A DNA stretch of 64,000 nucleotides from Macrophomina tecta (Eukaryota > Ascomycota > Dothideomycetes > Botryosphaeriales > Botryosphaeriaceae): positions 2,294,001 through 2,358,000 of the forward strand of contig JAKSGN010000041.1 of NCBI GenBank assembly GCA_024180945.1, given 5' to 3'. The notes beneath the pieces were generated by a model. That model saw nothing but the letters and a program-made list of their open reading frames with translations. It was not told the DNA's origin and made no database searches. A program made the position numbers and the translations under genes. Below, piece by piece: positions 43,889 to 62,622 of this stretch. Positions within the stretch are counted from its first letter, which is position 1; each line of letters starts with the position of its first letter.

Positions 43889-45007
43889 GGTGAAGAGCGG
43901 GCGGGCGAGTCGCACCGAGGTCGTCTAAGTGTCGTCGAGGGCTGCTGGCTGCTGCTGCTGCTGAGGCCAGCCAACGGCCGGGCACAGCTTTTATGTATCA
44001 GATGGTACGGCCTTACGCTGCCCCCACGGAGCTGCCGGTGCCACCACGAGGCCTGGAATGCCGCATGGCGGACAAACGCCACGCCGCGAAGTGTGATAAG
44101 AGCATAAAAGCAACGCTCGCACGGCCATGACACGCTGCCATTCGATTCGATCTCAAACTTCGATATTTCTGGCTCGGCCGTGAAGGCGTGCCACTAGCCG
44201 AAAATTTACGCACCGCGAGCAGCAGCCAAGCAGAGATCCGGCTTGGGCTTGCTTGGGTTGACTAAAGGAGGGCCTGCAGCCGTCGGCTTGCGCAACACTG
44301 GCCGTGTTGTTGGAGAGCACAGGCTTGGCGCCGGCGGAGGAGCCGCTTGGCGGCCTCCTTGGCGGAGCGCAAGCTTCAGCCCAATGAGAGGCCCGACACG
44401 CTCACACGTGGGCCCGCAATAGGCCCTCGCCGTGCCCGTGGGGGAAGTTCTGTGGACTGACGACTTTCGGCGGCGCGAGCGGGCGAGGCAGACACGGTCG
44501 GGTTCCGCCGTGTCCGGTGGCAACCTGCTGAGGCCAGAGGCGAGCGCGAGGTTGTCTCGAAACGCCAGAGAGGGCCAAGTTCGAGCAAGAAGACAGCCGC
44601 AACCAGACACTTCATCCTGTTGGACGGCCAAGGGCACCAGCACTGCCAACTTGGACGGCCACGGGACGGCCAAGGGCTCACAAGCACGCCGCCACGCCAG
44701 CGAAGGAAGAAGACTGAAGAGTAGCCAAGTTGTTACAAGCAGCGAGCCACGCGCCGAAAGCTGCATGCTCAAGAATTCACATATCCCGGGTTTCGTGCAG
44801 AGAATGCTCCATTCCATTGGTGAGACTCGTCCCTGCCGCGAGTTGGAGGTCTTGGACCTCAACACCGAGCATTCTTGTGCTGCATGCGCGACCGATCGCA
44901 ACCCGGCAAGTGGGGCGAGACCCCTCTCCCCTGTTCCAGAAGCTCTGTGGAAACGCGTGTATATTTGCCTTGCTGAAAGCTGTCAGCTAAGTCCGCGGGC
45001 TGCTCTC
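43889..45007. promoter_or_regulatory. Region upstream of PHO89 and downstream of sulfatase
   Basis: 1.1 kb presumed to hold the PHO89 promoter. Overlapping long frames on both strands (44206-44901 -, 44432-45013 +) are GC-driven and carry no domain. Confidence 0.5.
44405..44410. promoter_or_regulatory. CACGTG box, candidate Pho4/NUC-1 site
   Basis: A palindromic CACGTG, 517-522 bp upstream of the PHO89 start codon. This is the core recognised by Pho4/NUC-1-type bHLH factors. A six-base match occurs often by chance (another is at about 1384 inside the RBR gene), so the call is weak. Confidence 0.25.
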
Positions 45008-46701
45008 CTATAGCTCGCCGTCCCCCCTCCCCAGGAACTGCTCGTACGGGCTCGGCAGGTCGACCTCGGGAGCGCGCTGGTCCTTGTACCACGGAATGAC
45101 GTCCGACGTTTCCATCATCCATTTCAGCACCGTCTCCCGCATCTTCGCCCTGACGTGCTGGTAGCCGGGTTCCGCGGCCACATTGCGCAGCTCGTACGTG
45201 TCGTTCTTGCGATAGTACAGCTCGTCCGCCTCGTACAGCCTGTACACGTACGTCCACTCCTTGTCGCGGACGCACACCGACTTGCCCACCAGCGCGGTAT
45301 CGTTGTGCTGCAGCGCCGCCTTGATGTCGTACGGGAACGGGCCCTGCTCCAGCAACGGCTCCTCGGTCAGCAGGAAGCCGCCCTCCGTGTACGCGTAGCT
45401 CCTGTGCGGCAGGGTCTCGCCCCGCCCGGCGGCGTGGATGGCGTCCACGAGCGACTTGCCGAAGTGCATGTAGTTCTCGCCGATGGTCGCCAAGTGCAGC
45501 ATCGTCGGCACGAGGTCGACCATCTCCGCCATCTCGTCGTACACCTTGCCCTCGGGCAGGCCCGCGCCGCCGACGATGAGCGGCTCGTGCGTGAGCTGCT
45601 CGTTGAGCCCCGACGGCCACTTCTCGATCAGCCCGTAGTCGCCCAGGAACTCGCCGTGGTCGGTGAAGAACATGGTTATGGTGGAGTTCCAGAGGCCGTG
45701 CGACTTGGTGGCGTTGACCACCCGGCCGAACTGCTCGTCCAGGCGCGAGATCATGCCGTAGTACGTGGCTTTGACCTCGCGCCAGAGCTCCGGCGTGGCG
45801 CGGTCGAGCCCGTACGCTTCGTGGATCGTGTCGATGAAGCGCGGCTGATGGCCGGTCATCGCTTTCCTGTCGATCGGCAGAGGCATCTCCTGGCGGTCGT
45901 ACATGGAGAAGTACGGCTCCTCTACCGTGAAGGGGCAGTGTGGGAAGAGGAGCGGCAGGAACAGGACCCAAGGCTTGTCCTGCGGAGGACGTTCGAGCCA
46001 CTTCAGCGCACCGCGGACCATGACCTCGTCGTAGTCGAGTGCTTGGCTGGCATTCCTCACTCCCTTGTAGAAGACGCGGTTGAGGATGTCGTTCTTGTCT
46101 TCTTGGTACGGCGGCGACGAGAATTCCGGGAGTGTCTGGCTGGTCAGGAAACCGTATTCGTTGACGCTCAATTCCGTGGCATTTTCAGCGTAAAAGTCCC
46201 CGCGTGGAGACAGGTAGGCGACGTGGTAGCCATTTTCCTTCATGGACTTGAACAGATTCGGCTCCCAAGGCTTGAGCAAGTTCTCGAGCGTGCGATGCCC
46301 GTTGACGTGCGGGTATTGGCCCGTGAACATGCTGCAGCGGGACTGCGAGCACACTGAGGCCTGAGTGTAGGTGTTCGTAAACCTGGTAGCCTCCTTGGCA
46401 AACGCATCGATGTTTGGCGTGTTGACCAACTGTTTTCCATTAGAATCTCTCAGCACCACTATCAACAGGAGTCGCCCTAGCTCACATCATTCCCGAATAC
46501 GCCTAGCGAATCATAGCGCAACTGGTCTGGCATAAACAGAACAAAGTTGGGCTTCTCAATTGGCAGGCCATTGGGCTTGGGTGGCTGCGTGTAAGGATGG
46601 TCAATGGTCGGTCCATCTTCCGATGGTGGCGGTTGAGCCCTCCCTGACCCAAGCAGCAAGGCAGAGGCCCAATATGCAGGGTTTTTCAGAGGGACACGCA
46701 T
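45008..46701 (-). CDS. Secreted sulfatase (type I, arylsulfatase-like)
   Basis: Two exons, 46701-46486 and 46429-45008, with a 56-bp intron; 545 residues. The N-terminus (MRVPLKNPAYWASALLLGSG) reads as a signal peptide. The domain starts NFVLFMPDQLRYDSLGVFGN, with metal-binding Asp. The formylglycine motif is CSQSR (Cys about 99) in SVCSQSRCSMFTGQYPHVNG, followed by HRTLENLL. Further metal residues lie in FFTDHGEFLGDYGLIEKW. Fungal members of this clade hydrolyse aryl- or carbohydrate-sulfate esters and are often linked to sulfur scavenging. Gln sits where CxPxR sulfatases have Pro. Several N-glycosylation sites (NAT, NST) fit secretion. Substrate unknown. Confidence 0.88.
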
Positions 46702-47901
46702 TCTGCCTCGCCCAGAATGAAGTCCGATTGCCTCCGAAGGCGGAGGTCGGTAAAGGCGGTAGACGCGTGCTTCTTAAGCACCGTAACCTCGACATCCGAC
46801 AATCAGTTCAGGTTGCAATGAGCCCCACACGTATCCTTACCTGTCGTCGCGGCAGAGGAAAGATCGGCAGATGGTGTGCTAAGTGCGGGGAACGGCTGGA
46901 AAATTCCTGGGATGCCGACGGGATGCCGGCGGTGAGGTCGATGGCGTAATCGGGCCCTACTCGTAATGCGCGCAGAAGCACGCCTGCAGAAGATGTGAAG
47001 GGAGAAGCTGTGTCCTTTGACGTTTCATCAGCAGGTAGGCGGATGTTGCTCCGGCATGCAGCTCCATTCAAATAGCTAAGCAAATCTGTGCTACTTCTTT
47101 CATCTCGAAAGACACTGGATAGGATTTCCTCAGCGTTTTCTTTTGTTTGAGAATGAATAGCGGCTCGCTGAGTTGGACGAAAAAAAATTTACCCGAGAGA
47201 GAGCCATTATGGCCGTATTTGCGGTCACTTTCTTGATGCGTACCCTGCAGATGAGCAATCCTATGGTTCCTGGATTGCCTCTGCCGCTCCCCAGAGCGAA
47301 TGGAATATAGCAACCGAATTCGCCCGGCTCAACAGGGATGAACCATGGGGTGAGCTTTGTAACCATAACAGGTAATTTGTGGAGGACCACATGGGAAAGC
47401 GATGTGACAGTGGCGGAGCCGCCAAAACTAACCTTCATCTCTTGTTAGTGTTCGACGAAAAAACAAGCACGCGTTCCAGCCGCTGTCTTCCCGCCATGTG
47501 ACAACACTCATGAAGAAAAAGGAAGAAGAAAAAGCAATAGTCATCCCGCAAGGCAGACTTCGAAAGTACGAGATGTTTAGTCACGAGTGCGCCATGAGAG
47601 GCGCAGTTTGCAAGCTGAATGGCCCGTCCTTCATCATCTGGTGCAATTGTCGGGCTCTATCATGATCTGTTCCCAATATTCTCTAGATGCAGCCAGCCCA
47701 GTCGTTGCCTAAAGCGGCGCAAAGGTAAGTGGCATTACGTATAGCGAGTGGCAGCAGCCGCCCGAGTATGAGTGTGCAGAAACACGAATGCCATCTGGGC
47801 TCGCATGCTCCCATTTCCTTGGATGATTTGAAGGCCTGGTGGAGCTGTGATCTTGCACCCTCGAGCCAAGAGCGGAAGACTCTCTCCACACGTGGATAGA
47901 C
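46702..47901. other. Intergenic region
   Basis: 1.2 kb between the sulfatase and the SAT4-family gene, both on the minus strand. The minus-strand frame 47130-47438 has no family I recognise. Presumed sulfatase promoter. Confidence 0.5.
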
Positions 47902-49322
47902 TTATGCGCTCATCCCCCTACTCTCACAATCCATGCTCTCACCAGCTCTTGAGTACGCCACATCCACATGGGTAACCTTAGAAATCATAAACCCCCTACC
48001 ACTCTCGCCTCCGTCCTGAAACAATGCGCCCTCATCGCTCGCATTGTCGCTCTTGAAGCCGCCCCGGACCACGGTCGACACAGTTCCTGTCTTCCGCCAG
48101 CTCGACAGTTTAATGCCGATTCTACTTTTCATAGCAGAATCGAGTTTGAGGTGGGACTGACTGGCACCGGTGGAAGAGAACTTGTTGCCGGTGTTGTTAT
48201 TCGAGTACGGATCGGTCGAGCTACCCTTGCCGGTAACCTTCTTGTAGAAGGGGCGGAGGACCGGGATAGTGGCGCACAGAAGACAGACGAGGAGCTCAGT
48301 AGAACCCCAGAGGATAAGCGGGACGGTGGCGTCTAGAAAGAAAGAGGGGAGGGTCAGTATTCTATAGACAGGTGGACATCTGACGGCCCAGTAGACGCCA
48401 CTGACACCTCTGCTCCTTCTCCTAACCCACCGAAGCACTTACAGAGATAATCAGCCTTTGCAGAAAGACCGTTCAGTTCAACGGCCCGGATGATACCGCA
48501 GATACCAGCACTGAAACCATACAAATCAGCCATGATAGCATCCAATATCTCCAACATGCACTTACAGAACCCCGAGGCTCAGTCCGAACGAAACAGTCAA
48601 CCGCTCCTTCCTCCTCATGTTGAGCGTCCACAGCACGAACCATGGGAAGATCGCCAGCCAAAAATCCATCGCCGCCGTATAGCCGCCGGAGAAGATAGCA
48701 TTTGCCGTGAAGTTGAAGCCACGGCACTTTGCTGGAATCCGGTGGTCCCAGATGCTCTCGACTGGTGTGCACTGCATGTACATGAGCACGATGCAGATGA
48801 AGCACACGGTACAGGTGCTGAAGATGCAGAAGTGCAGCATCCATTTGTGCCAAGGGACGTTGACAATGCGAATCAAGAACAACGCGACAGAGGTTTTGCT
48901 GGTAGCAATGGCGATGATATTGCTTTAGGCAGAAGTTGACTTAGTTAGCTGCCTCGTCTTTCAGCGCGGAAAAAGGAGTTACGGACCAGGTCTGTCCGAA
49001 TATTTCCAGTTTTGCTGCGGCCGCGAATTGGTCGGGGGTCAACTCATTGAAGTGGCTACCAAGCCCGTTCAAGGTGGCGAGAGTGATAAAGACGGTATAA
49101 AGAAGGAAGAAGACCTGAAGACAACTATTTCAGCTCCGAGATCGAGTACAGTACAGAGTTGTCTGTTACCATAGAAACCCAGCTCAGGTGATCATCCAAT
49201 CCGACGGCATTCAGGAGTTTCCATCGAGTGTAGAGGCGGAGGCACACGAACAGCAGGGCGAAAATCGTCTGCACCCACATAACCACAAGGACTGTGGGAC
49301 CCAGACCGGTGAGAATGGCCAT
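47902..49322 (-). CDS. SAT4/rhodopsin-domain heptahelical membrane protein
   Basis: Five exons: 49322-49170, 49114-48987, 48922-48566, 48510-48443, 48332-47902; 378 residues. All four introns (55, 64, 55 and 110 bp) keep phase. Seven hydrophobic helices are visible, with fungal rhodopsin-domain (PF20684, SAT4-type) marks: GLDDHLSWVSM, IAIATSKTSVALFLIRI, CTPVESIWD, DFWLAIFPWFVLWTLNM, GICGIIRAVEL and WGSTELLVCLLCATIPVLRP. The cytoplasmic tail is Ser/Asn/Gly-rich, with possible phosphosites. Members are numerous in filamentous ascomycetes; some act as receptor-like proteins, but function here is unknown. The start codon sits right before helix 1, as in most members. Confidence 0.85.
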
Positions 49323-52909
<3,587 letters not shown>

Positions 52910-55227
52910 TCAATCCTCCTTTGTCGCCTCCGCTTCCTCAGTCTTTCTCAACGCTTTGATCAGTCCCACCCCCACATCGGTACTGGCGCCGTCCTCAATC
53001 TGCCTCGTCCAGAACCGATCATGGCCCATCAAGAGAACCGACTTCCTTCTCTCCTTCTCTTCAACTGCCAGGCTTTCCTGAGTCTGGGACTCCAGCTCCG
53101 CGAGATACTTCTTGCGCCTGGCATAGCGCTCTGCCCTCTCCTTCCGGATCTGGTCGCTGCCAAATCGCTGAAGAGCATACGCGACGACATAGCGCAACAT
53201 CAGGTAGATATGCTCTGAGATGAAGATGGTAATGGGAAGAGCGTACCACGTCCCGCGGCCGGGAAGACCGCCGAGCATGTTGTTGCCGAAGAGATGAACG
53301 ACCGCTGCAGTCGAAATGGAGCCAAGCCATGTGAGGAATCCAAGGGAATCAATCCAGGGACCGATGCCGTCGGTGCGCACGGGAGCAGGACGCTGGTGAT
53401 CGATGCATATCTTGAGGAAGTCGGAACGCAGCTCGAACCAGTTGTTGACGAGGAAGCCAACGCTGACGAGCGGCCAGACTGGACTGAAGAGGGCAAGGTA
53501 GCCGAACTGGATGACCATCTCAGTGAGGTCATCCTGCACGTTGTATGGCTCCAGCTGAGCCTCGTTGCGGGCGCGCTTCAGGAATTCGACTTCGTCTGGC
53601 TCATCTTGGACGACGCTATTGATCGTTGCGACATTGGAGTGCTCGGCACGGTAGTCCCTCCACCAGCGGGAGGCTTTGTGCTTTATGTACGGGAAGACCA
53701 GCTCTTCTGCCATGTTGGAGATTTGACCCGTAATCGACAGAGCAATCACCTCATTACGGAGACGATTGGGGTCGCTGTGGAAGTTGCTTCCAAGTGAAAA
53801 TGGAGCCGCGTCACCCAAGAAGTGTCGAAGGAGAGTTTCCAACTTGGGAATCACCACGTCTCCGAAAGGGACGTAAACAAATGCTGTAAGGAAAATGGGA
53901 AGGTATTCGGTGATGAAGTTGAGGACAAATATCTTTTGAGTGAGCGACATTTCGTGCCGGTCCTGGGTACGGTGGTTCTCGTACTCCGTAATGGTAGTTG
54001 CAATTCCCTCGAGGAAGGTGTTGATGAAAGGCAGAAAGGCGGCAAGTAATACCGTAGGGAGATATTCCTGTATCTCATCAGTATTGGAAAGCAGAGAACG
54101 GCTTGATTCGAGATTGCATACCAGCAATGATTTGAAGGGACCCTCATAAACCTCAGAAATGAGAACTTCCACCGCGAATACCATAACAATCAGTGCTCCA
54201 AGGGTCACGAAAGAGATCACAATGAAGGGTATTTGCAGGGTCTGGCGAGCGATCTGTTTCCATTTGGGAAAGTAGTGTTTGATCTCGCCGGAAACAGGAT
54301 CGACGATGGTCTTTTCGGGTTGGAAGGTTGGCCTGTTGACCTTCAAAGTTCCGACGCCTCTAACGTTCCAGCGGAGGCTAAGGTCAACTTGTTGGAGCTT
54401 CCAATACTCCAGAAAGACTGTGCACCAAAGACTGGTGGTCAGAGCGTAGATAAGTGAGTATTGAGGCAGGAACATCCAAGCAATGAATCCAGTGATGGCG
54501 GGAAAGAAGAGGAAAGCCAAGTATGTTTGGAGGAAGGCAAAGTAAAATGCAACCTGCGGGACGAGAATTCAGCGCCAGGTGACTGAAATTACTGGAGAGT
54601 ATTTACCTTTGATCCAAGGAGGTTTCTGATCTGGTCTAGGTCCTCGACGCTCAGAAACAGTTTCTTGCTCAGATGCAACAACAGGTTCTGATTTGCCCGT
54701 TCGTTGTGTAACGGGAAAACCGACTCGACGTTCTGCCATTTTCCTGATTGAGGAGTAATGCCAGCTCCGCCGAGTTCCTTTTTCCACGTAACAAGGTGGA
54801 ACATTGAGAGGATGTCTTCTGCCTCGAACTCGCCGTCCATGATGGTGTCTTTACCGCCGCCAGGGTGTTCTCGAGTGATGCCATAGAGCCAGTCTTTGAC
54901 CCTGGACCATGAAGTCAGTATAATTCGATTTGCAGAGCGAATTTTGTATGGGTCAGTCGTGAAGTTCACATACCTGCTTTTGTACACTTCTCTACCGAGA
55001 AGCTCCCTAGGAGCTTTGACGAATATCAGGAGTGATCGGTCATATCCAGCCCTCACTTCCGTGTGTAAACCAACAGACTCCAAATCTGAGAGTAGAGTGC
55101 AAAACTCCTCCACAGCGGTGTTGAAATCGGTGTCTGCGAAATTGTAATGAACCACGTAAACATTATGGTATGTGATACCCCGCGGCAGGGGGTTCTGAGG
55201 TGGTTTGAGGCTCAAGGCGGGTACCAT
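52910..55227 (-). CDS. Anoctamin/TMEM16 family membrane protein, Ist2-like
   Basis: Three exons, 55227-54974, 54901-54607 and 54553-52910; 730 residues. A soluble N-terminal domain (NVYVVHYNFADTDFNTAVEE) is followed by EVYKSRVKDWLYGI, rebuilt across intron 1, then FPLHNERANQNLLLHLSKK. Anoctamin membrane segments start FYFAFLQTYLAFLFFPA, with EYWKLQQVDLSLRWNVRG and FITEYLPIFLTAFVYVPFG further on. The charged C-terminus carries KERAERYARRKKYLAELE. Yeast Ist2 tethers cortical ER to the plasma membrane; filamentous homologues are scramblase- or tether-like. Intron 1 (72 bp) is a stop-free multiple of three. The ATG at 55227 (MVPALSLKPPQN) is taken; an in-frame ATG at 55338 would add a hydrophobic leader atypical of the family. 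Confidence 0.88.
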
Positions 55228-56037
55228 GATGGCGTGATTGAGAAAAGTGAAAGAAACGGTAAATGAGCGGACGGCAAGAGCCGAGAAGATGAAGGGCAAG
55301 AAGAAAGAGAGAAGGTTGAAGCTTCGCAAAGTTTGCACTCAAGCTGGGAAGGTATCCTTCAACACTGAAATACTCGGAAGATTCGGGCCGAGCGGCATGC
55401 GCACGGACTCTCATCTGCTATTTTAGTGTCCAGTAAGCAAGGGTGATGACCCATGAGGCTTCTGGAACAGGTTTGTGATTGACTTAGAAGCGTTGAAGAG
55501 ATTGCCAAGAGATGGATCGGCTGCTTCGTGGCGGGGTGTCTAGTTCTCATTGCGCAAATCTGCACCGAATGGACAAATGTCAGATGCTGGTATTTCGCCA
55601 GAGCCAGCCGAAGATCAAGCTGGTACAGCGCATTGTGGGATTTACCCCCGTATATAATTCTGTCTACCTGTATGCTGACGCGGCCAACCGGATCATGGCT
55701 TTGCCGAAAACGAGGGGTTCGGGAACCTTTTTGACGTGTTGGTACCGGATAGGAAGCCCAGCTATGTGGTAAAACGTCGCCAGATAACTGCTTTTGGTTT
55801 AAACACATCCGTATATCCGGTAGGACGGTCCGAAAAGGGATCGCGTAGGTGCCGCATATTGTATGGGGAGACATGGGCCAACACAACAGACCAGACGTAC
55901 AAAGTGCTCCAGGGTTACTTCGTGATCTATCAGTGTGCCTTGGATATTTCCTGTTCTTTCCAACCCCAGATGTTTTTCTAGTCCATCCGTTGCATGTTCG
56001 TTAGGTTAGAGGTGCCATTGGCATGGTGTACAGAAGC
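55228..56037. other. Intergenic region
   Basis: 810 bp between the anoctamin-like gene and the small mitochondrial-type gene. Frames here show no domain. Confidence 0.55.
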
Positions 56038-56425
56038 TCAAATGTATCTGAACATGTTGTTGCGGACACTGCGCTTCATTGCAACTGGTTCGCCGTTTTC
56101 GTATTCGATGCCCGCTTCGCCCCCATCCCCAGACATTCCAGCCATTTTGGCCTTCAGTTCATCGTCGAGCTCTTTTTGCGTTTTGCGATGCGGCTTTGCA
56201 TCCTGGGCCTTGGCATCTTGCGGGGTCTGTTACTGTGTCAGAGCCAGCCACGGGGACAGAGAGGTCAGTATAGGTTGAGTTTACCTTTGGAGCTTTACCT
56301 TCTGAGGCCGCGTCTTGGGGTTTCGCGGATGAGAAAGCTTGCCGCCATACGAAGGATATTGAGTGAAGACTCGGTGTGGAGTACAGCCGTGCTGTTGCTG
56401 ACGCGAGGTTCTTGGAGGGGATCAT
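56038..56425 (-). CDS. Small putative mitochondrial protein (109 residues)
   Basis: Two exons, 56425-56285 and 56226-56038, joined across a 58-bp intron (GTAAAC...AACAG) in phase 0. The N-terminus (MIPSKNLASATARLYSTPSL then HSISFVWRQAF) has Arg, Ser and Ala and no acid, like a mitochondrial presequence. The mature part is hydrophilic: HRKTQKELDDELKAKMAG, GDGGEAGIEYENGEPVAMKR, and it ends SVRNNMFRYI. The orderly charged C-terminus and good splice sites argue for a real gene. I recognise the C-terminal style from conserved small fungal proteins but can assign no function. It shares a 293-bp divergent promoter with CEF1. Confidence 0.72.
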
Positions 56426-59166
<2,741 letters not shown>

Positions 59167-60217
59167 CACAGGATGCCTACGGACTGTTGGTTGCATTACA
59201 CGGAGGTCAATTCATCAGTACATTCATCCCATATGCTGTTTACAGGGTCATTGGTGGCCAGGACAAGCTAAGGTATCTCGGCTTTGCCACGCACGCGGCG
59301 ACTGGGAGCATGAGTGCAGAGGATCTGACTGGGCGCACGACATAGTGGACCGAGTTATTATCCGTTATCAGAAAGCCGCCGGCGGGCTGTGTGGTCGGGT
59401 CATGCTACGCCAAGGGCTCCGCATTTCGTGCCAAGTCAGCCAAATTGCAGACGCGGGGAAAGCCAGGAAACGCGCCCAGAAACGAGGTCGTCTTGTCTTC
59501 AGCCACTCGAGCACACAATGGTCTGGTTTCTCTCGGAGTGCCCGACGCGGGCCTTTTGGAGTAGATATCTCACGACTCTCGCAGGCGCGTGCGCATGCAA
59601 GGCGCATGCAGGCCTACATGCACGGCGGCTGGGAGTGGGCGGAGAGTGGGCGGGCTGCGGAGTGGGCCGCGACGGACAGAGACAAGAGCGACAAGCTAAC
59701 GACATGAACGGCCAGCCGCCTACCCAAATAACTGGGGTCTCCGGAGCCAAGGCCCTGGATCGGATGGGGGAAGGGCGTCGATAAGGCGAGGCGCGAATTT
59801 ATCGCTCCCAGCGCCGGATTCTCACTAGCTACTGGCTGCCTCTAGGCGTTGCGCCGCTTGCTTGCCATGCTTGCCAGTGCTTGGGCCTCTTTTATTTTTT
59901 TTTTTTCCCTCTCTCCTCTCTGCCCAATTCCTTGTGCCGCTCCGACGCCCATTGCTACCGTACGCTGCGACTGATTGCTGCGCCGAAGTAGCACACGCAC
60001 ACCGACGTCGCCGAGATACTGCTTCCCTGCGCCCTCCATCGGGCCCCCCCAGCCAGCCCGCTGCATAAGACATCCCGCTCCCCACGTACAGCCTGGTGTT
60101 TTCTTCTGGTGCTTGCTCTCCCCAACGGCCCATGGAATACGTGACCGAGTTCTTCTCCCTCCTCCTCAAATCGCTCTATTAGGTCACTCACAGACGGCTA
60201 CGTGGTCTGCTCCAATC
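59167..60217. promoter_or_regulatory. Intergenic, upstream of amino-acid permease
   Basis: 1.05 kb. The part just before the permease (59870-60180) is C/T-rich with a T run near 59894, as in fungal promoters and leaders. Other open frames carry no domain. Confidence 0.5.
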
Positions 60218-62622
60218 ATGGCATCCACGGGCGTCGATTTCGCGGGCAGGCTGTCGCCGCCGCCGCCGCCGCCGTTCGCCGACAAGGCGCGCAATGAGAA
60301 GCGTGCCTACGACCAAGAGAGCCCCGACACCGTGTCCATCCGCTCGGGGCAGCCTGGCGACCACACGCATCGCAGGCTCAAGCCGCGACACATCCAATTG
60401 ATCGGTTGGTGATAGGGCAATTCTCGCGAATGATCCAGTAACGCATTGTTGATTGGCTGCAGGCATCGGAGGAACAATCGGAACAGCCCTGTACGTCCAG
60501 ATTGGACGCGGCCTGCTCAATGGAGGGCCCGCCAGCCTTTTCATAGCCTTTACCATTTGGTAATGCTCTCATCTCTCGAATGAGACGCTGAAAATGATGC
60601 TTATCCGTACAACAGGTGCTCCTTTATTCTTTCAGTAACATTATGTATGAATTCTCCATTCCTCTCGCTCTCTGTGCCTGTCATCATTCTTACCTACGCA
60701 ATTGGTCGTACCCACTTCGAGCCGTGCTACACCAGTCTTACAGCGTCTTGCGAAATTCAGCCCCCATGCGCCTTTTTCCCAAACGCAAGTCCAGAACAAT
60801 TAGCCCAAAAGCGTCTTGCCGAAAGACATGATGGCTGATGAAAATAGGCATGGCCGAAATGGTCACATACCTCCCGATTTCCTCGCCCTTCATTCGCTTC
60901 GCCGGCCGGTACGTGGATGAGGCTTTCGGCTTCGCAGCAGGCTGGAATTTCTTCGTCTTTGAAGCGGCGCTCGTACCCTTTGAAATCGTCGCCTGCAACG
61001 TCATCATCCATTACTGGAGCGATGTCGTCCCGGCTGGGGCCATCATCGCCATTGTCATCATCCTTTACGGGTTAGTGGGAGAGACACTGCCAGACCTGGG
61101 GCTACAACACAGCCCGGGTCTTACGGTTTTAGCGCTCACTAACGGTTGCAGTCTTATCAACGTGTTGGCCGTCGAGTGGTATGGTGAGACAGAGTTCTGG
61201 GCGGCGCTAGGAAAGGTGCTGCTGATCATTGGCCTCATCATCTACACCTTCATTACCATGCTCGGTGGAAATCCGCTTGGTGATCGTTTTGGATTCAGGT
61301 AAGGCAGAACACTGCGCCGGGAGCAAACAGAAAGAAGATGGAAAGACAGAGCTGACGGAATTGACTATGCAGGTACTGGAATAATCCCGGTGCTTTTACT
61401 GAGCTCTACTACGATGGGTCTCTCGGCAGGTTCTTAGGTTTCCTGCAGTGCTTGATCCAGGCCGCTTTCACAATCGCGGGGTAAGAAGCCTCCCCACAAA
61501 CCAGCCGCGTATAAAATACAGAGATCAGCACCGACTCACCACAAAACGCAGCCCGGACTACGTCTCCATGGCAGCGGGCGAGGCGGAGAACCCGCGCAAA
61601 GTCATGCCGCGCGCCTTCAACGCCGTCTTCTACCGCCTCACGGCCTTCTTCGTGCTCGGCTCGCTCTGCGTCGGCATCAACGTGCCGTACAACGACCCAG
61701 AAATGACGGCCGCGTTCGCCAACAGCGAGCCGGGCGCGGCCGCGTCGCCGTACGTGGTGGCGATGAACCGGCTGCGCATCCGGGTGCTGCCGGACATCGT
61801 CAACGCGATGGTGCTGACGGCGGCCTTCTCGGCGGGCAACAGCTACGTCTACTGCGCGTCGCGCTCGCTGTACGGGCTGGCGCTCGAGGGCAAGGCGCCG
61901 CGCGTGCTGACGCGGTGCACGCGCAACGGCGTGCCCATCTACTGCGTCGTCGTCGTGCTGCTGATCGCGCTGCTGTCGTTCCTGCAGGTGTCGGAGAACG
62001 CGGCGGTCGTGCTGACGTGGTTCGTGAGCCTGGTGACGGCGAGCCAGCTGATCAACTTCTCCGTCATGTGCTTCACATTCCTGCGCTTCAAGAAGGCGCT
62101 CGAGGCCCAGGGCATCAGCCGCGACACCCTGCCGTACAAGGGCATGGCGCAGCCGTACGCGGCGTACTACGGCCTGGCGGGCACGTTCGTCATGACGTTC
62201 GTGAGCGGGTATACGGTGTTCTTGCCCGGGATGTGGGACGTGCCGTCGTTTTTGTTCTCGTGAGTTGGCGCGCCCGCTGGCAAGCACAGGCTGCTCTCCC
62301 TCTCTGTCTGTGACGTCTGTGGGGATTTTGTGGCGCTAACATGATTTTTTTTTTCCATCTCTGTTTCCAGGTACACGATGATCGCCGTCTTCCCGATCCT
62401 GTTCGTTTTCTGGAAGTACTATCACAAGACGACGCTCAGGAAGCCGCACGAGGTGGATTTGTTCCAGGACTTGGAGGCAATTGAGGAGTATCACAGGAAC
62501 TTCGTCGAGGAGCCGCCAAAGTGCGTTATTGGTAGCTCCAGGCTCTGCGCGAGAAGAATTGAGTTTTGCTGACCATTCGCAGGAACATGTTCGAGAAGGT
62601 CCTCAACCTCTTGTTCAGCTAA
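60218..62622 (+). CDS. Amino-acid permease (APC/AAT family)
   Basis: Nine exons: 60218-60404, 60463-60559, 60616-60644 (29 nt), 60848-61070, 61152-61298, 61373-61480, 61552-62259, 62371-62520, 62583-62622; 562 residues. The N-terminal tail has a Pro run and then RHIQLIG; across intron 1 this gives GIGGTIGTALYVQIGRGLL, the hallmark of helix 1. Then come MAEMVTYLPISSPFIRFAGR, AGWNFFVFEAALVPFEI, ITMLGGNPLGDRFGFRYWNN, and AAGEAENPRKVMPRAF in the cytosolic loop. About twelve helices follow in total. The cytoplasmic end is EEPPKNMFEKVLNLLFS. Tiny exon 3 and the 203-bp intron after it explain why unspliced frames look broken. Exon 7 is much richer in GC than the rest. Plasma-membrane amino-acid/proton symport is expected; substrate not determinable. 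Confidence 0.9.

Noticed and set aside
44206..44901. 231-codon minus-strand frame between PHO89 and the sulfatase
   Set aside because: An opposite-strand frame of equal quality overlaps it; no domain or signal peptide that holds up.
45155..46357. 400-codon antisense frame beneath the sulfatase
   Set aside because: Shadow of the strongly supported sulfatase frame; no recognisable domain.
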